From NCBI GenBank assembly GCA_963705835.1, contig CAVPLC010000047.1:62001-126000 (forward strand): 64,000 bases of DNA, given 5' to 3'. Position numbers and translations under genes: made by a program. Below the pieces are notes generated by a model. That model saw only the letters and a program-made list of their open reading frames with translations, was not told the DNA's origin and searched no databases. This DNA is from Palsa-504 sp963705835 (GTDB lineage Bacteria > Actinomycetota > Actinomycetes > Streptosporangiales > Streptosporangiaceae). Shown here piece after piece: positions 1-8,356 of the stretch (its first letter is position 1; each line of letters starts with the position of its first letter).

Positions 1-269
1 CGGCGCCGTGCGGGGCCCGCCAGCTCATCGGGGACGTCTGGGAGTGGACCAGCTCGGACTTCCTGCCGTACCCGGGGTTCAGCGCCTGGCCCTACCGGGA
101 GTACTCCGAGGTGTTCTTCGGCCCCGAGTACAAGGTGCTGCGCGGCGGCTCGTTCGCGGTCAGCCCGGTGGCGTGCCGGGGCACGTTCCGGAACTGGGAC
201 TACCCGATCCGGCGGCAGATCTTCTCCGGTTTCCGGACCGCCCGGTCCGGGGTCGCGGAGACTGCCTGA
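1..269 (+). CDS. egtB: Ergothioneine sulfoxide synthase EgtB, C-terminal end (partial)
   Basis: The gene enters from the left edge in the frame ending at TGA 267-269; about 88 codons are visible. The visible part is the end of the FGE-sulfatase-like domain, with GDVWEWTSSDF, then VLRGGSF, FRNWDYPIRRQ and a terminal SGFRTA, all typical of the end of EgtB and related iron oxygenases. EgtB joins gamma-glutamylcysteine to hercynine and forms the sulfoxide. The stop overlaps the egtC start (TGATG), and egtD follows, which fixes the assignment. The iron-binding DinB-like domain lies outside the window. Confidence 0.93.
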   Translation, partial: APCGARQLIGDVWEWTSSDFLPYPGFSAWPYREYSEVFFGPEYKVLRGGSFAVSPVACRGTFRNWDYPIRRQIFSGFRTARSGVAETA

Positions 270-1118
270 TGTGCCGGCACCTGGCCTACCTCGGGCCGGC
301 GGCCACGCTGCGTTCGGTCATCATCGACCCACCCCACGGGCTGTACACGGCAGGCCTGGGCGCCGCGCCGGCAGGGGCCAGGGGCGATCAACGCGGACGG
401 GTTCGGGGTGGGCTGGTATCCGGCAGGCGACGCCGACCCGGTCCGGTACCGGCAGGCGGTGCCCATCTGGACGGACGAGTCCTTCGCCGAGGTCGCCGGG
501 GTGACCCGGGCAGGCGCGGTGCTCGCGGCCATCCGGAACGCCACACCGCGGACTAGTCACGGCCCGGCGGCGGCCGCGCCGTTCAGGCATGGCCGCTGGC
601 TGTTCAGCCACAACGGCGCGGTCAACGGCTGGCCGGAGTCCACCGCGGCGCTGGCCGCGACGCTGCCGGCCGCCTCGCTTCTCGAACTGGAGGCCCGGGT
701 CGACTCGGCGCTGCTGTGGGCGCTGGTCCTGCACCGCCTCCGGCAGGGCCTCTCGCCGACCGAGGCGCTGGTGCGGACCGCCGAAGCGCTGTGCACCGCG
801 GGCGTGACCGGCCGGTTCAACTTCCTGCTCACCGACGGCCGCGTGATCGCCGCCACCACCGCCGGGCACACCCTGTACTACCGGCGGGAGCCGGGCCGCG
901 TCACCGTCGCCTCGGAGCCCGGCGACGACGAGGCCGGCTGGACCGAGATCCCCCGCGACGGCTCACTGGTCACCGCCACGCCCGAGCAGGTCAGCGTGAC
1001 GCCGCTACCCGTCCTGAGCTCGATCGTCGCGGGCCTCGCGACCGCCCATGAAGCCCCCGTCATCCCTGATTCCCGAGACCCCCGGATGGAAGGATCGCAA
1101 TCCGTTGACCTCACTTGA
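269..1118 (+). CDS. egtC: Ergothioneine amidohydrolase EgtC, with an apparent +1 frameshift
   Basis: Class II (Ntn-type) glutamine amidotransferase-like hydrolase that removes glutamate from the gamma-glutamyl hercynylcysteine sulfoxide. The product begins MCRHLAYLG, with the nucleophile Cys2, in the frame starting at ATG 269. The rest (INADGFGVGWYPAG, RHGRWLFSHNGAVNG, FNFLLTDG) reads in another frame up to TGA 1116-1118. The switch falls at about 349-350: removing one G makes the two halves continuous, reading LYTQAWAP. Everything else looks intact, so a sequencing indel is as likely as a real mutation. It overlaps egtB by one base and ends 11 bases past the preferred egtD start. Confidence 0.88.
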
Positions 1119-2079
1119 CCGCAGGCTGCCGCCCGGTTTCCTCGCCGAATCGCTGCGCGCGGACGCGCGCAGCGGGCTCGTGTCGGACCCGAAGTCACTG
1201 CCGCCCAAGTGGTTCTATGACGCGGAGGGCAGCGCGCTGTTCGAGAAGATCACCGAGCTGCGCGAGTACTACCCGACCCGCGCCGAGCGAGAGATCCTGC
1301 ACGCCACCGCGGCCGGCATCGCCGCGCAGACGCGGGCCCGGACGCTGGTCGAGCTCGGCTCGGGGTCATCGGAGAAGACCCGGCTGCTGCTGGACGCGCT
1401 GCGGGCGGCGGGCACGCTGCGCTGCTACGTGCCGGTCGACGTCAGCGAGCCGGCCCTGGTCGCGGCGGGCGGCGCGCTGTCCGCCGAGTACCCGGGGCTG
1501 GACGTGCGCGCCGTGGTGTCGGACTTCGAGGAGCACCTCGGGCTGCCCGCCGACGGCGACGCGCCCGCACCCCGGCTCATCGCCTTCCTCGGAAGCACGA
1601 TCGGGAACCTGGTACCCGAGCAGCGCGCCTCGTTCCTGGCCCGGCTGCGGTCCAGGATGCGCGACGGCGACTTCTTCCTGCTCGGCACGGACCTGGTCAA
1701 GGACCCAGCCACGCTGGTGGCCGCGTACGACGACTGCTCCGGGGTCACCGCCGCGTTCAACAAGAACGTCCTCGCGGTGCTGAACACCGAGCTCGGCGCC
1801 GACTTCGACCTGGACGAGTTCGAGCACGTCGCGGTGTGGGACGCCGATGCCGAATGGATCGAGATGCGGCTGCGCTCGCTGGCCGACCAGACCGTGCACC
1901 TGCCGGCCATCGGGCTCGCGGTGAGCTTCGCAGAGGGCGAGGAGATGCGCACCGAGGTCTCGGCCAAGTTCCGGCGGGCCGGCGTGGAAGCCGAGCTGGC
2001 CGCGGCCGGCTTCGCGATGCGCTCATGGTGGACCGATTCGGCCGGGCAGTTCGGGCTGTCCCTGTCCGTCCCCGTGTGA
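1105..2079 (+). CDS. egtD: Histidine N-alpha-methyltransferase EgtD
   Basis: SAM-dependent trimethylation of histidine to hercynine, the first step of ergothioneine synthesis. The TTG start at 1105 gives 324 residues, the usual EgtD length, and has GGAAGGA about 12 bases upstream; a start at 1048 would add 19 residues inside egtC. Signature pieces are KSLPPKWFYD near residue 30, EYYPTRAE near 53, the SAM loop ELGSGSSEKT at 83-92, and FLGSTIGNL mid-protein. It is the last gene of the egtB-C-D run. egtE is not adjacent, and egtA, if present, lies to the left of the window. Confidence 0.95.
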   Translation: MTSLDRRLPPGFLAESLRADARSGLVSDPKSLPPKWFYDAEGSALFEKITELREYYPTRAEREILHATAAGIAAQTRARTLVELGSGSSEKTRLLLDALRAAGTLRCYVPVDVSEPALVAAGGALSAEYPGLDVRAVVSDFEEHLGLPADGDAPAPRLIAFLGSTIGNLVPEQRASFLARLRSRMRDGDFFLLGTDLVKDPATLVAAYDDCSGVTAAFNKNVLAVLNTELGADFDLDEFEHVAVWDADAEWIEMRLRSLADQTVHLPAIGLAVSFAEGEEMRTEVSAKFRRAGVEAELAAAGFAMRSWWTDSAGQFGLSLSVPV

Positions 2080-2086
2080 CTTCCCC

Positions 2087-2106
2087 GCTCCCGGCTGACC
2101 GGGAGC
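2087..2106 (+). terminator. Hairpin after egtD
   Basis: GCTCCCGG and CCGGGAGC form a perfect 8-bp stem with a CTGA loop, 8 bases after the egtD stop. There is no T-run, as is common for actinobacterial terminators. A second small GCCCG/CGGGC hairpin follows at once. Confidence 0.6.
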
Positions 2107-2139
2107 TCCCCGCCCGACCGGGCGCTCCCCGCTCCCATT

Positions 2140-2156
2140 GTTGCGCTGAGCGCAAC
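2140..2156. promoter_or_regulatory. Perfect 7-3-7 palindrome, possible operator
   Basis: GTTGCGC-TGA-GCGCAAC lies between the egtD terminator and the secreted-protein gene, about 155 bases before that start. Form and position suit a dimeric repressor or activator. No cognate regulator can be named from the window. Confidence 0.4.
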
Positions 2157-2312
2157 TTGGTGCCGCTCCTTGCAACTCGACAGCCCCCTCCGGCACTGCT
2201 TAAGACCGCGGCCCGCACCCAAACTCATCGCGCGCCCTGGCGTAGAGTGCTGTCGCTCGGAAGGGGAGCCCATGGCCAGCCCGTGTCTACCCATAGGAGG
2301 CGGCCGTCATCT

Positions 2313-4170
2313 ATGTACCGCTTCAGAAGGCTGGCCTTGCCAGCCGTACTGGTTATCCTGCCGCTTGCGGTGCCAGCAGCCCTGGTCGCGACGTCCGTCC
2401 CGGCGGCGGCTCAGGCCGGACCCGGGGTCGGCGTCGTGCCGCAGGGCCTTCAGAGCGATGCGAGTTACGCCGCGAGCTTCGCCGCCGCCAAGGTCACGAA
2501 CGTCGACGCCACGTCGGGCCAGGTGAGCTGCTACCGGCCCGAAGTCCCGTACTTCGTCAACGACGGCCCCAACGACGGCTACACGGGGATGTCGCCGTGT
2601 CCCGGCGCGACCACCGGTGAGAACACCGGGGCGTCCGGGCCTTACCCGACCCAGGTCGGCAGCAACCCGGGCTACCCCGCGGCGGGCCCGATGCTGGTGA
2701 AGGATTACTCGGAATCCGACATCCGGGTCGACCCGACCAACCCCAGGCACCTGATCGGTTCGTCCAAGTGGTTCGTCAGCGCCGAGGGCTACAACCACCT
2801 GCTCGGCTTCTATGAATCCTTCGACGGCGGCAAGACCTGGACCGTCAGCGGGCACATCCCCGGCTACGAGGGCTGGACCGACAACACCGACCCGGTCGGC
2901 GCGTTCGACGGGTTCGGCAACTACTACGAGTTCATCCTGCCGTACGAGTTCTACTACAACGCGGACGGGACCCACGACGTCAAGATCGGGACGCCGCTGG
3001 AGCCCAACCCGGCCCAGCCGGCCGAAGCCGTCGCGGTGGCCGTCCGCCCGCACGGCGCTAACTCCGCTACCGACTGGATCACCACCCACGCAGGCCATCC
3101 GGACTTCGTCGCCACCTACGACAGCGTGGGCAACGAGCCGGACAAGCAGTGGATCACGATCGATGACAACGCGGCCAGCCCGCACTACAACCGGGTCTAC
3201 GCCATGTGGGTCGACTTCCACCACAACACGGCGGTGCCGTACGTGTCGTTCGCCGATGCCCAGAAGGACGGCACGCACACCGACTGGTCCGCCCCTCAGG
3301 CGCTGCCGCAGCCGCCGAACACGCCGCAGGGCGCCACCTACCTGCTGCCGCACGTGGCGCCGGACGGCACGATCTACACGACCGTCACCAACTTCACTCC
3401 CAAGCAGCACTTCTGCTGCACCTCGGTCTTCGTGGACAAGTCGACCGACGGCGGCCAGACCTGGTCGGTGGTAAGCACGGCGGTCAGACAACGTGACCCC
3501 GCCACCGGGGATCTACCCCAACACCACGATCCGCGACGGGATCGAGAACACCTTCGCCGTCGGCAACCACCTCGACGCCCAGGGCCAGTACCCGCTGTAC
3601 GTGTCGTACGAGGACTTCAGCGCGGGCGTGGACAACGTGATGCTGACCGCTTCCTACGACGGCGGCGCGACCTGGACCAGCCCGATCCAGGTCAACGACA
3701 ACGCCAGCCCGGCCGATGAGTTCCAGCCGAACCTCACCGTCGCTCCCGACGGCACGGTCAGCGTGGACTTCTACGACCGGCGCCTGGCCTGCCCCGCGTC
3801 CGGGACGACGCAGGCGGCGGCGGCCGGGCTCGCCCTGGACCAGGTCAACCCCAACTACGCCGGCAGCCTGCCGCCCTACGGCGCCGCCAACTACTGCGTG
3901 AACGCCAGCATCCAGTTCTACTCTGCGCAGCTGGCGCCGATCGGGCACAACGTCCGGCTCAGCCAGAACACGTTCGACCCGCAGCTGAACTCTCCCCACG
4001 TGGACTCCGCGACCGGCGAGACCACGTTCCTCGGCGATTACTTCGGCAACACGGTCGGCACGGAGGCCGGCGGCGCGGTGGACTACGCCAGCTTCGTCTC
4101 CACCTACGACGACGGGACCAACCTCGCCCATTACCAGCAGCAGATCGTGGCCACCGTAGCGGTTCCCTGA
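2313..4170 (+). CDS. Secreted Asp-box (BNR/sialidase-like) beta-propeller protein, apparent frameshift
   Basis: ATG 2313 is preceded by ATAGGAGG. The product starts with a Sec signal peptide (MYRFRRLALPAVLVILPL, then PAAAQA, likely cleavage near residue 30). Three Asp-box motifs are visible: SFDGGKTWT, STDGGQTWS and SYDGGATWT, typical of sialidase-like propellers. The frame changes near 3486; dropping one base joins the two parts into about 618 residues ending at TGA 4170. No sialidase catalytic set (Arg triad, Tyr/Glu) was recognised, so an enzymatic role is not claimed. It is convergent with the next gene across a strong hairpin. Confidence 0.75.
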
Positions 4171-4187
4171 CCGCTGGACCGGACGCC

Positions 4188-4222
4188 CTGGTCAGGCCGG
4201 CTGCATCAGCCGGCCTGACCAG
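4188..4222. terminator. Bidirectional hairpin terminator between convergent genes
   Basis: A perfect 15-bp stem (CTGGTCAGGCCGGCT with its exact reverse complement) around the 5-base loop GCATC. It sits between the stops of two convergent genes, so it probably ends transcription from both sides. Confidence 0.8.
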
Positions 4223-4230
4223 CCGTGCCG

Positions 4231-5436
4231 CTAGCAGGTACCCGCGGGGGTGTTAAAGGTGCCGGTATAGGAGTACAGGTGGTTGGACGCCGGAGTCGGC
4301 GGCTTAAGCGGGTCGCGCGAGAACCACCATAGGAACGCCTCGTCCTGCAGGTGCCACGCGGGACCGGTACCAGGATCCGGGTTCGAGCCCGCCGCGAAAT
4401 CGACCCCTACCAGTGGGTCGCCTGTCTCGAGCACGTTGCTGCAGCCGTATTGAGGCTCACCTGCGACTTCCCAGTTGTTGACGTAGTTGTTGACGAACGG
4501 GTCATGACCCCACTCGGAGATCTCGTGGCTGAGCGCCGCCACGTCGGTCAGGCCCGGGCCGAAAATGTTGGCCGTCGGGATCCAGGACGCCCAGGCGAAG
4601 GTCGGCACGGGCTGGTTGCCGTTGCCGTGCGTGGGACCGGCGCCGAGCCCGGTGGGATGGCCCGCGCCGTGGAAGCCGATGACGCAGCAGTTGCTGAGCG
4701 ACTTGATGTACAGGTAGACGTTGTCGCTGATCACGATCGGCAGCGTGGTCGGGCTCAGGTGCGCGCTGACCAGGATGGACTGCAGCTGCCCGTTGAACCA
4801 GTTTCCGTTGACCAGGCCGACCGTGGCCACAACCTGGCCTTGGCTGTTCACCAGGTTGTATATCGCGCCCTGGCTCTGCGGGACGGTGATCGTCTGGGTC
4901 GGGAGCATTGTCTGGGTCAGCTGTACGCCGTAGCCCGTGCCGATCTTGTTGAACTCCGAGCGCATCACCGCGTCCAGGTACTGCGCGGTCTCCCCGGACG
5001 GCAGCGCGGTCGGCCGGAAGATGGGCGACTGCGAGGACCACGACGCGGCCTGGTCACCGCTGAACCCCTGGCCGTTGTCGGCCGCGAAGCTGAAGTTCAG
5101 CGGGATGATCTCGGTGCCGACCGTGGTCGAGGTGCCGGTGCTCGGATCGGCGCCGACCATGTTGTAGCCGTATGTCCGCCCGTTGAGGCCGTCCACGAAC
5201 GAACCGTGCCAGTGCGGGACGGTCTGGGTGGTGGGCAGCACCGAGGCCCCGCCCGCCACGGTAAAGCGCGGGCCGATGTTCTGCACGGTCGGGTAGGTCG
5301 TACCGGCGGCGGCCGCGCTGTTAGTAGCCGCCCCCGCGCTCGCCGCGGTCGCAGCAAGCGAAGCGGCGGCCAGCGCCGCGGCCGCCGCCACTATCAGTCC
5401 TCGTCGGCTACGCGCTGTTCTCTCAGGTTGGTTCAT
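4231..5436 (-). CDS. Secreted protein with an HEISEWGHD motif, possible metalloprotease-like
   Basis: A 401-residue protein with an N-terminal RSRRG stretch, a hydrophobic Ala-rich signal peptide (about residues 14-37) and no further membrane segment. The C-terminal half carries ALSHEISEWGHDPFVNN, in which HExxE followed by H and D could bind a metal, though it is not the standard HExxH zinc motif. Two vicinal cysteines (NCCVIGFHG) and a glycine/threonine-rich body are also seen. The closest ribosome site (AGGAGG) is about 35 bases before this ATG and instead fits a 10-codon leader ORF that overlaps the start. Function not recognised; secretion is well supported. Confidence 0.7.
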   Translation of the reverse strand: MNQPERTARSRRGLIVAAAAALAAASLAATAASAGAATNSAAAAGTTYPTVQNIGPRFTVAGGASVLPTTQTVPHWHGSFVDGLNGRTYGYNMVGADPSTGTSTTVGTEIIPLNFSFAADNGQGFSGDQAASWSSQSPIFRPTALPSGETAQYLDAVMRSEFNKIGTGYGVQLTQTMLPTQTITVPQSQGAIYNLVNSQGQVVATVGLVNGNWFNGQLQSILVSAHLSPTTLPIVISDNVYLYIKSLSNCCVIGFHGAGHPTGLGAGPTHGNGNQPVPTFAWASWIPTANIFGPGLTDVAALSHEISEWGHDPFVNNYVNNWEVAGEPQYGCSNVLETGDPLVGVDFAAGSNPDPGTGPAWHLQDEAFLWWFSRDPLKPPTPASNHLYSYTGTFNTPAGTC

Positions 5437-5465
5437 TCGAGCACCCGCTTCTGGCGTGGCAACAT
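5433..5465 (-). CDS. Possible 10-codon leader ORF coupled to the secreted protein
   Basis: ATG at 5465 follows AGGAGG (5477-5472) by 6 bases and encodes MLPRQKRVLE before a TGA that overlaps the downstream ATG (ATGA). The main gene has no convincing ribosome site of its own, so translation may be coupled through this ORF. It is too short for any homology argument. Confidence 0.35.
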   Translation of the reverse strand: MLPRQKRVLE

Positions 5466-5742
5466 TGCCATCCTCCTGCCGTTCAGGAAGCCCTTATACG
5501 CTACAGGGACCCAATCGCCCCATCAAGGCTCGGATTACGGCTTTGGCCTGGGCAAATAACAAATTTGATCAGGCCCGGGACCGTGCCGACAGGCGGGTGC
5601 TCATGCCTGCTCTGCTCGGTGAGGAGGAATACCTGAGCGGATAATGTTCCCGGGCCAAGGGGTCGATGTCGAGGACCGGCGCGCTGCTCCGACTCAGTGG
5701 TGAGAGCGCGCCGACGGGGCACGCGACATTGAAGGGCACACG
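5466..5742. other. Intergenic region between the secreted protein and the DGPF gene
   Basis: No credible gene. Holds the divergent upstream regions of the two flanking genes and, near its right end, the ECF42-type promoter listed separately. The short ORFs here have poor codon structure. Confidence 0.6.
5667..5693 (+). promoter_or_regulatory. ECF42-type sigma promoter before the DGPF-sigma operon
   Basis: TGTCGA at 5667-5672, a 17-base spacer, then CGAC at 5690-5693, about 50 bases before the ATG. This agrees with the motif known for ECF42 sigma factors (TGTCGA and CG[A/T]C). The operon encodes such a sigma factor, so autoregulation is the natural reading. Confidence 0.7.
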
Positions 5743-6105
5743 ATGAAGTACTTGCTGCTGATCTACGGCAACCAGGAGAAGTGGGCGTCGATCCCGGCCG
5801 AGGAATGGCCGGAGGCCATCGCCAAGCAGGACGCGTTCAACCGCAAGTACCAGGCGACCGGCGAGCTCATCGGCGCGTACGGGCTCGCCGACGCGGTCGA
5901 GGCCAGGCTGGTGCGCAGGGAGAACGGGCTGCCGGCCGTGACCGACGGGCCGTACCTGGAGACCAAGGAGTACATCGCGAGCTTCTACCTGCTCGACTGC
6001 GAGAGCGAGGAGCGCGCGCTGCAGATCGCGGCGGACATGCCGTGGGCGGACGTCGAGCCGGTGGAGTTCTGGCCGGTCTTGCACGAGGCCAAGCCGGACC
6101 TGTGA
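5743..6105 (+). CDS. YCII-related (DGPF-type) protein
   Basis: A 120-residue single-domain protein starting MKYLLLIYGNQEKW and containing the DGPYLETKEYIASFYLLD core of the DGPF/YCII family. These are small dimeric alpha+beta proteins; most have no proven enzymatic activity. The gene is preceded by GAAGGG and an ECF42-type promoter, and its stop overlaps the sigma-factor start (GTGA). DGPF genes next to TPR-bearing ECF42 sigma factors are an established pairing, so it is likely a regulon member or signalling partner rather than a free-standing enzyme. Confidence 0.9.
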   Translation: MKYLLLIYGNQEKWASIPAEEWPEAIAKQDAFNRKYQATGELIGAYGLADAVEARLVRRENGLPAVTDGPYLETKEYIASFYLLDCESEERALQIAADMPWADVEPVEFWPVLHEAKPDL

Positions 6106-7364
6106 CGGCGGGCGCCGCGGCCGGCGGACGCGGTGGCGTGGAGGACCTGCTGCGCGAGCTGGCGCCGCAGGTCCTTACCGCACTGGTGCGCAGGTACGGG
6201 CAGTTTCACCTGTGCGAGGACGCCAGCCAGGAAGCGCTGCTGGCCGCCGCGCTGCAATGGCCGGCCGACGGGATACCGGAGAACCCGCGCGGCTGGCTGA
6301 TCACGGTCGCGGCACGCCGGCTGATGGACCAGGTCCGCAGCGAGCGCTCCCGGCGGAACCGCGAGGAACTGATCGCGGTGGCCACTCCGCAGTCCGAACT
6401 GCTCGGCCCGCCGGCCGACGCCGAGCCCGCGGACCGCGATGACTCGCTGGCCCTGCTGTTCGGCTGCTGCCATCCGGACCTGTCCTCGCCCAGCCAGATC
6501 GCGCTGACCCTGCGCGCGGTCGGCGGGCTGAGCACGGCGCAGATCGCCGCGGCGTTCGGCGTGCCGGAGGCGACGATGGCGCAGCGGATCAGCCGGGCCA
6601 AGCAGGTCTTCATCCAGACCGGGTTCGACTTCAGCCTGCCGGCCGGGACGGAACGGACCGAGCGGCTGCGCGCCGTGCTGCACGTGCTGTACCTGGTGTT
6701 CAACGAGGGGTACACGGCGAGCGACGGGGACGAGCTGACCGTGCCCGCGCTGTCGCACGAGGCGATACGGCTCACCCGCTGGCTGCACCGCCTGCTCCCG
6801 GACGACAGCGAGGTGGCCGGCCTGCTGGCGCTGATGCTGCTGACCGACGCGCGGCGCGCGGCCCGCACGCTGCCGGACGGATCGCTGGTGCCGCTGGCCG
6901 AGCAGGATCGCCGGCTGTGGGACCGGGCGCAGATCGGCGAGGGGATCGCGCTGGTCAGCGCGGCGCTGCCGCGGGGCGAGGCCGGCCCCTACCAGCTCCA
7001 GGCGGCCATCGCCGCGGTCCACGACGAGGCCGCGACCATGGCCGATACCGACTGGCCGCAGATCCTGTCGCTCTACGAGCTGCTGGAACTGCTGGCGCCC
7101 AACCCGTTCACCACGCTCAACCGCGCGGTGGCCGTGGCCATGGTGCACGGGCCCGAGGCGGGCCTGCGGGTCCTGTCGGAACTGGCGGCCGACAAGCGGA
7201 TGGCGCAGTACCACCGGCTGCTGGCCACCCGGGCACACCTGGAGGAGCTGGCCGGTGATCGGAAGGCGGCAGCCGCGGATTACCTGGAGGCGGCCCGGCG
7301 CGCGACCAGCCTGCCCGAACGCCGCTACCTTGCCGTGCAGGCCGCCCGGCTGGGCAGCGCGTGA
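6102..7364 (+). CDS. ECF sigma factor with C-terminal TPR-like domain (ECF42 group)
   Basis: A 420-residue RNA polymerase sigma factor. Sigma-2 lies near residues 10-75 (CEDASQEALLAAALQWPADG), sigma-4 near 120-175 (LSTAQIAAAFGVPEATMAQR). A helical C-terminal extension of over 200 residues follows, with FNEGYTAS and NPFTTLNRAVAVAMVHG, the conserved DUF6596/TPR-like part of ECF42 proteins. No anti-sigma gene is adjacent; in this group the extension is thought to control activity. GTG 6102 overlaps the DGPF stop, so the two are translated together. The matching promoter upstream suggests autoregulation. Confidence 0.92.
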   Translation: MTAGAAAGGRGGVEDLLRELAPQVLTALVRRYGQFHLCEDASQEALLAAALQWPADGIPENPRGWLITVAARRLMDQVRSERSRRNREELIAVATPQSELLGPPADAEPADRDDSLALLFGCCHPDLSSPSQIALTLRAVGGLSTAQIAAAFGVPEATMAQRISRAKQVFIQTGFDFSLPAGTERTERLRAVLHVLYLVFNEGYTASDGDELTVPALSHEAIRLTRWLHRLLPDDSEVAGLLALMLLTDARRAARTLPDGSLVPLAEQDRRLWDRAQIGEGIALVSAALPRGEAGPYQLQAAIAAVHDEAATMADTDWPQILSLYELLELLAPNPFTTLNRAVAVAMVHGPEAGLRVLSELAADKRMAQYHRLLATRAHLEELAGDRKAAAADYLEAARRATSLPERRYLAVQAARLGSA

Positions 7365-7371
7365 CTGCTCG

Positions 7372-7818
7372 TCAGGCAGGCTCGGGCGATAGCTCCTCGA
7401 GTACCTTGTCGCCGATGCTGATCGTCCCGCCGGACAGGATGTCCGCCCTGAGGCCGCCGCGGTGGATGAGGTCCTTGATGATGCCGGGGCGGGTGAGCTT
7501 CTGCAGGTGCAGGCACGGCTCGCAGAGCTCGACGCCTTCGCACTCGACGTCGCCGACGCGGAAGCGCTTGCCGACCAGGTCGTTGAGCCCGCCGCCGCGC
7601 ACCACGACCTGGCGGCGGGACTTTGCGCCGGTCAGGCCGACGTCTTCGATGGCCTCGGCCTCGATCAGGGTCAGCGCCTCCCCGGAGCCGGCCCCGTCGG
7701 CGAAGAAGTAGCGGTCACCCTCCAGGCCGTGACCGGCGACCGCGCGGACGGAGCTGACCGGTCCCAGGTCGTCGCTGGTGCCGATGTTGATGGCCTCGAC
7801 ATGCATGTCATCCATCAT
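7372..7818 (-). CDS. MOSC-domain protein
   Basis: A 148-residue protein made of one MOSC (molybdenum cofactor sulfurase C-terminal-like) domain. Visible features are GLEGDRYF near residue 31, the strand set around LTLIEAEAI, and the conserved cysteine in VELCEPCLHLQKL, which in this family carries the sulfur or contacts the cofactor. Likely soluble, with a role in pterin-cofactor or sulfur chemistry; the substrate cannot be told. Convergent with the sigma gene with a 7-base gap. The start may be the second Met (7815). Confidence 0.85.
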   Translation of the reverse strand: MMDDMHVEAINIGTSDDLGPVSSVRAVAGHGLEGDRYFFADGAGSGEALTLIEAEAIEDVGLTGAKSRRQVVVRGGGLNDLVGKRFRVGDVECEGVELCEPCLHLQKLTRPGIIKDLIHRGGLRADILSGGTISIGDKVLEELSPEPA

Positions 7819-7935
7819 CCAGGCTGATCAGCACGATGCCAAATGAGTAATCCGGCCGGCCAGGAGCGTTGCGGCAGGGACCATCAGCGCCCGCTACCCC
7901 CGGCCCGGGACTTAGCCGACGGCACGCACCGATGC

Positions 7936-7968
7936 CCGTTCGGTAAAAATCGAAATTATCCCGAACGG
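7936..7968. promoter_or_regulatory. Inverted repeat upstream of the haem monooxygenase
   Basis: CCGTTCGG and CCGAACGG are exact 8-base inverted arms separated by 17 AT-rich bases. It lies about 55 bases before the monooxygenase start, in a GC-rich background, so a regulator site is likely. It does not resemble the iron box of IdeR. Confidence 0.5.
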
Positions 7969-8023
7969 AAGGGCGTTCGTCCTGCTCAGCCGGCTCAGGA
8001 CCGGGCCTGGCATGATCGGAGCC

Positions 8024-8356
8024 ATGACCGTGGTGAGGATCAACGCGATTACGGTGCCCGCCGACAGCGGCGACGAGCTCGCCCGCAGGTTCGCCGCCCG
8101 GGCCGGAGCAGTGGACAACCAGGACGGATTCGAGGGGTTCGAGCTGCTCAAGCCCACCGACGGGCGCACCACGTGGCTGGTGGTGACCCGGTGGCGGGAC
8201 GAGGAGGCGTTCCTGGCCTGGATGAACTCCCCCGCGTTCGGGCACGGGCACCGATCCGCGGCCGAACGGGCGGGCGGGCCGGCCCCGGCGCCGGTCGGCA
8301 TCAGCAGCGAGCTGTGGTCGTACGAGGTGGCCGGGGCTTCGGGTTCGTCGGGCTGA
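8024..8356 (+). CDS. MhuD/IsdG-like haem-degrading monooxygenase
   Basis: A 110-residue antibiotic-biosynthesis-monooxygenase fold. From ATG 8024 it aligns closely, by eye, with mycobacterial MhuD: VVRINAITVP at the start, GFEGFELLKP mid-way and EAFLAWMNSPAF before GHGHR. Asn7, Trp66 and a histidine near 74, matching the haem-pocket residues of MhuD, are present. The family opens haem to release iron. An upstream in-frame start at 8012 is possible but has no better ribosome site. The stop overlaps a methyltransferase start (TGATG), so the two are coupled. Confidence 0.82.
   Translation: MTVVRINAITVPADSGDELARRFAARAGAVDNQDGFEGFELLKPTDGRTTWLVVTRWRDEEAFLAWMNSPAFGHGHRSAAERAGGPAPAPVGISSELWSYEVAGASGSSG

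Noticed and set aside
2313..4170. Calling the Asp-box protein a sialidase
   Set aside because: Asp boxes occur in many propellers; the sialidase catalytic residues were not found.
4351..5559. Long plus-strand ORF opposite the secreted protein
   Set aside because: Arg/Gly/Val-rich antisense shadow typical of high-GC DNA; the minus-strand gene has a signal peptide and sensible composition.
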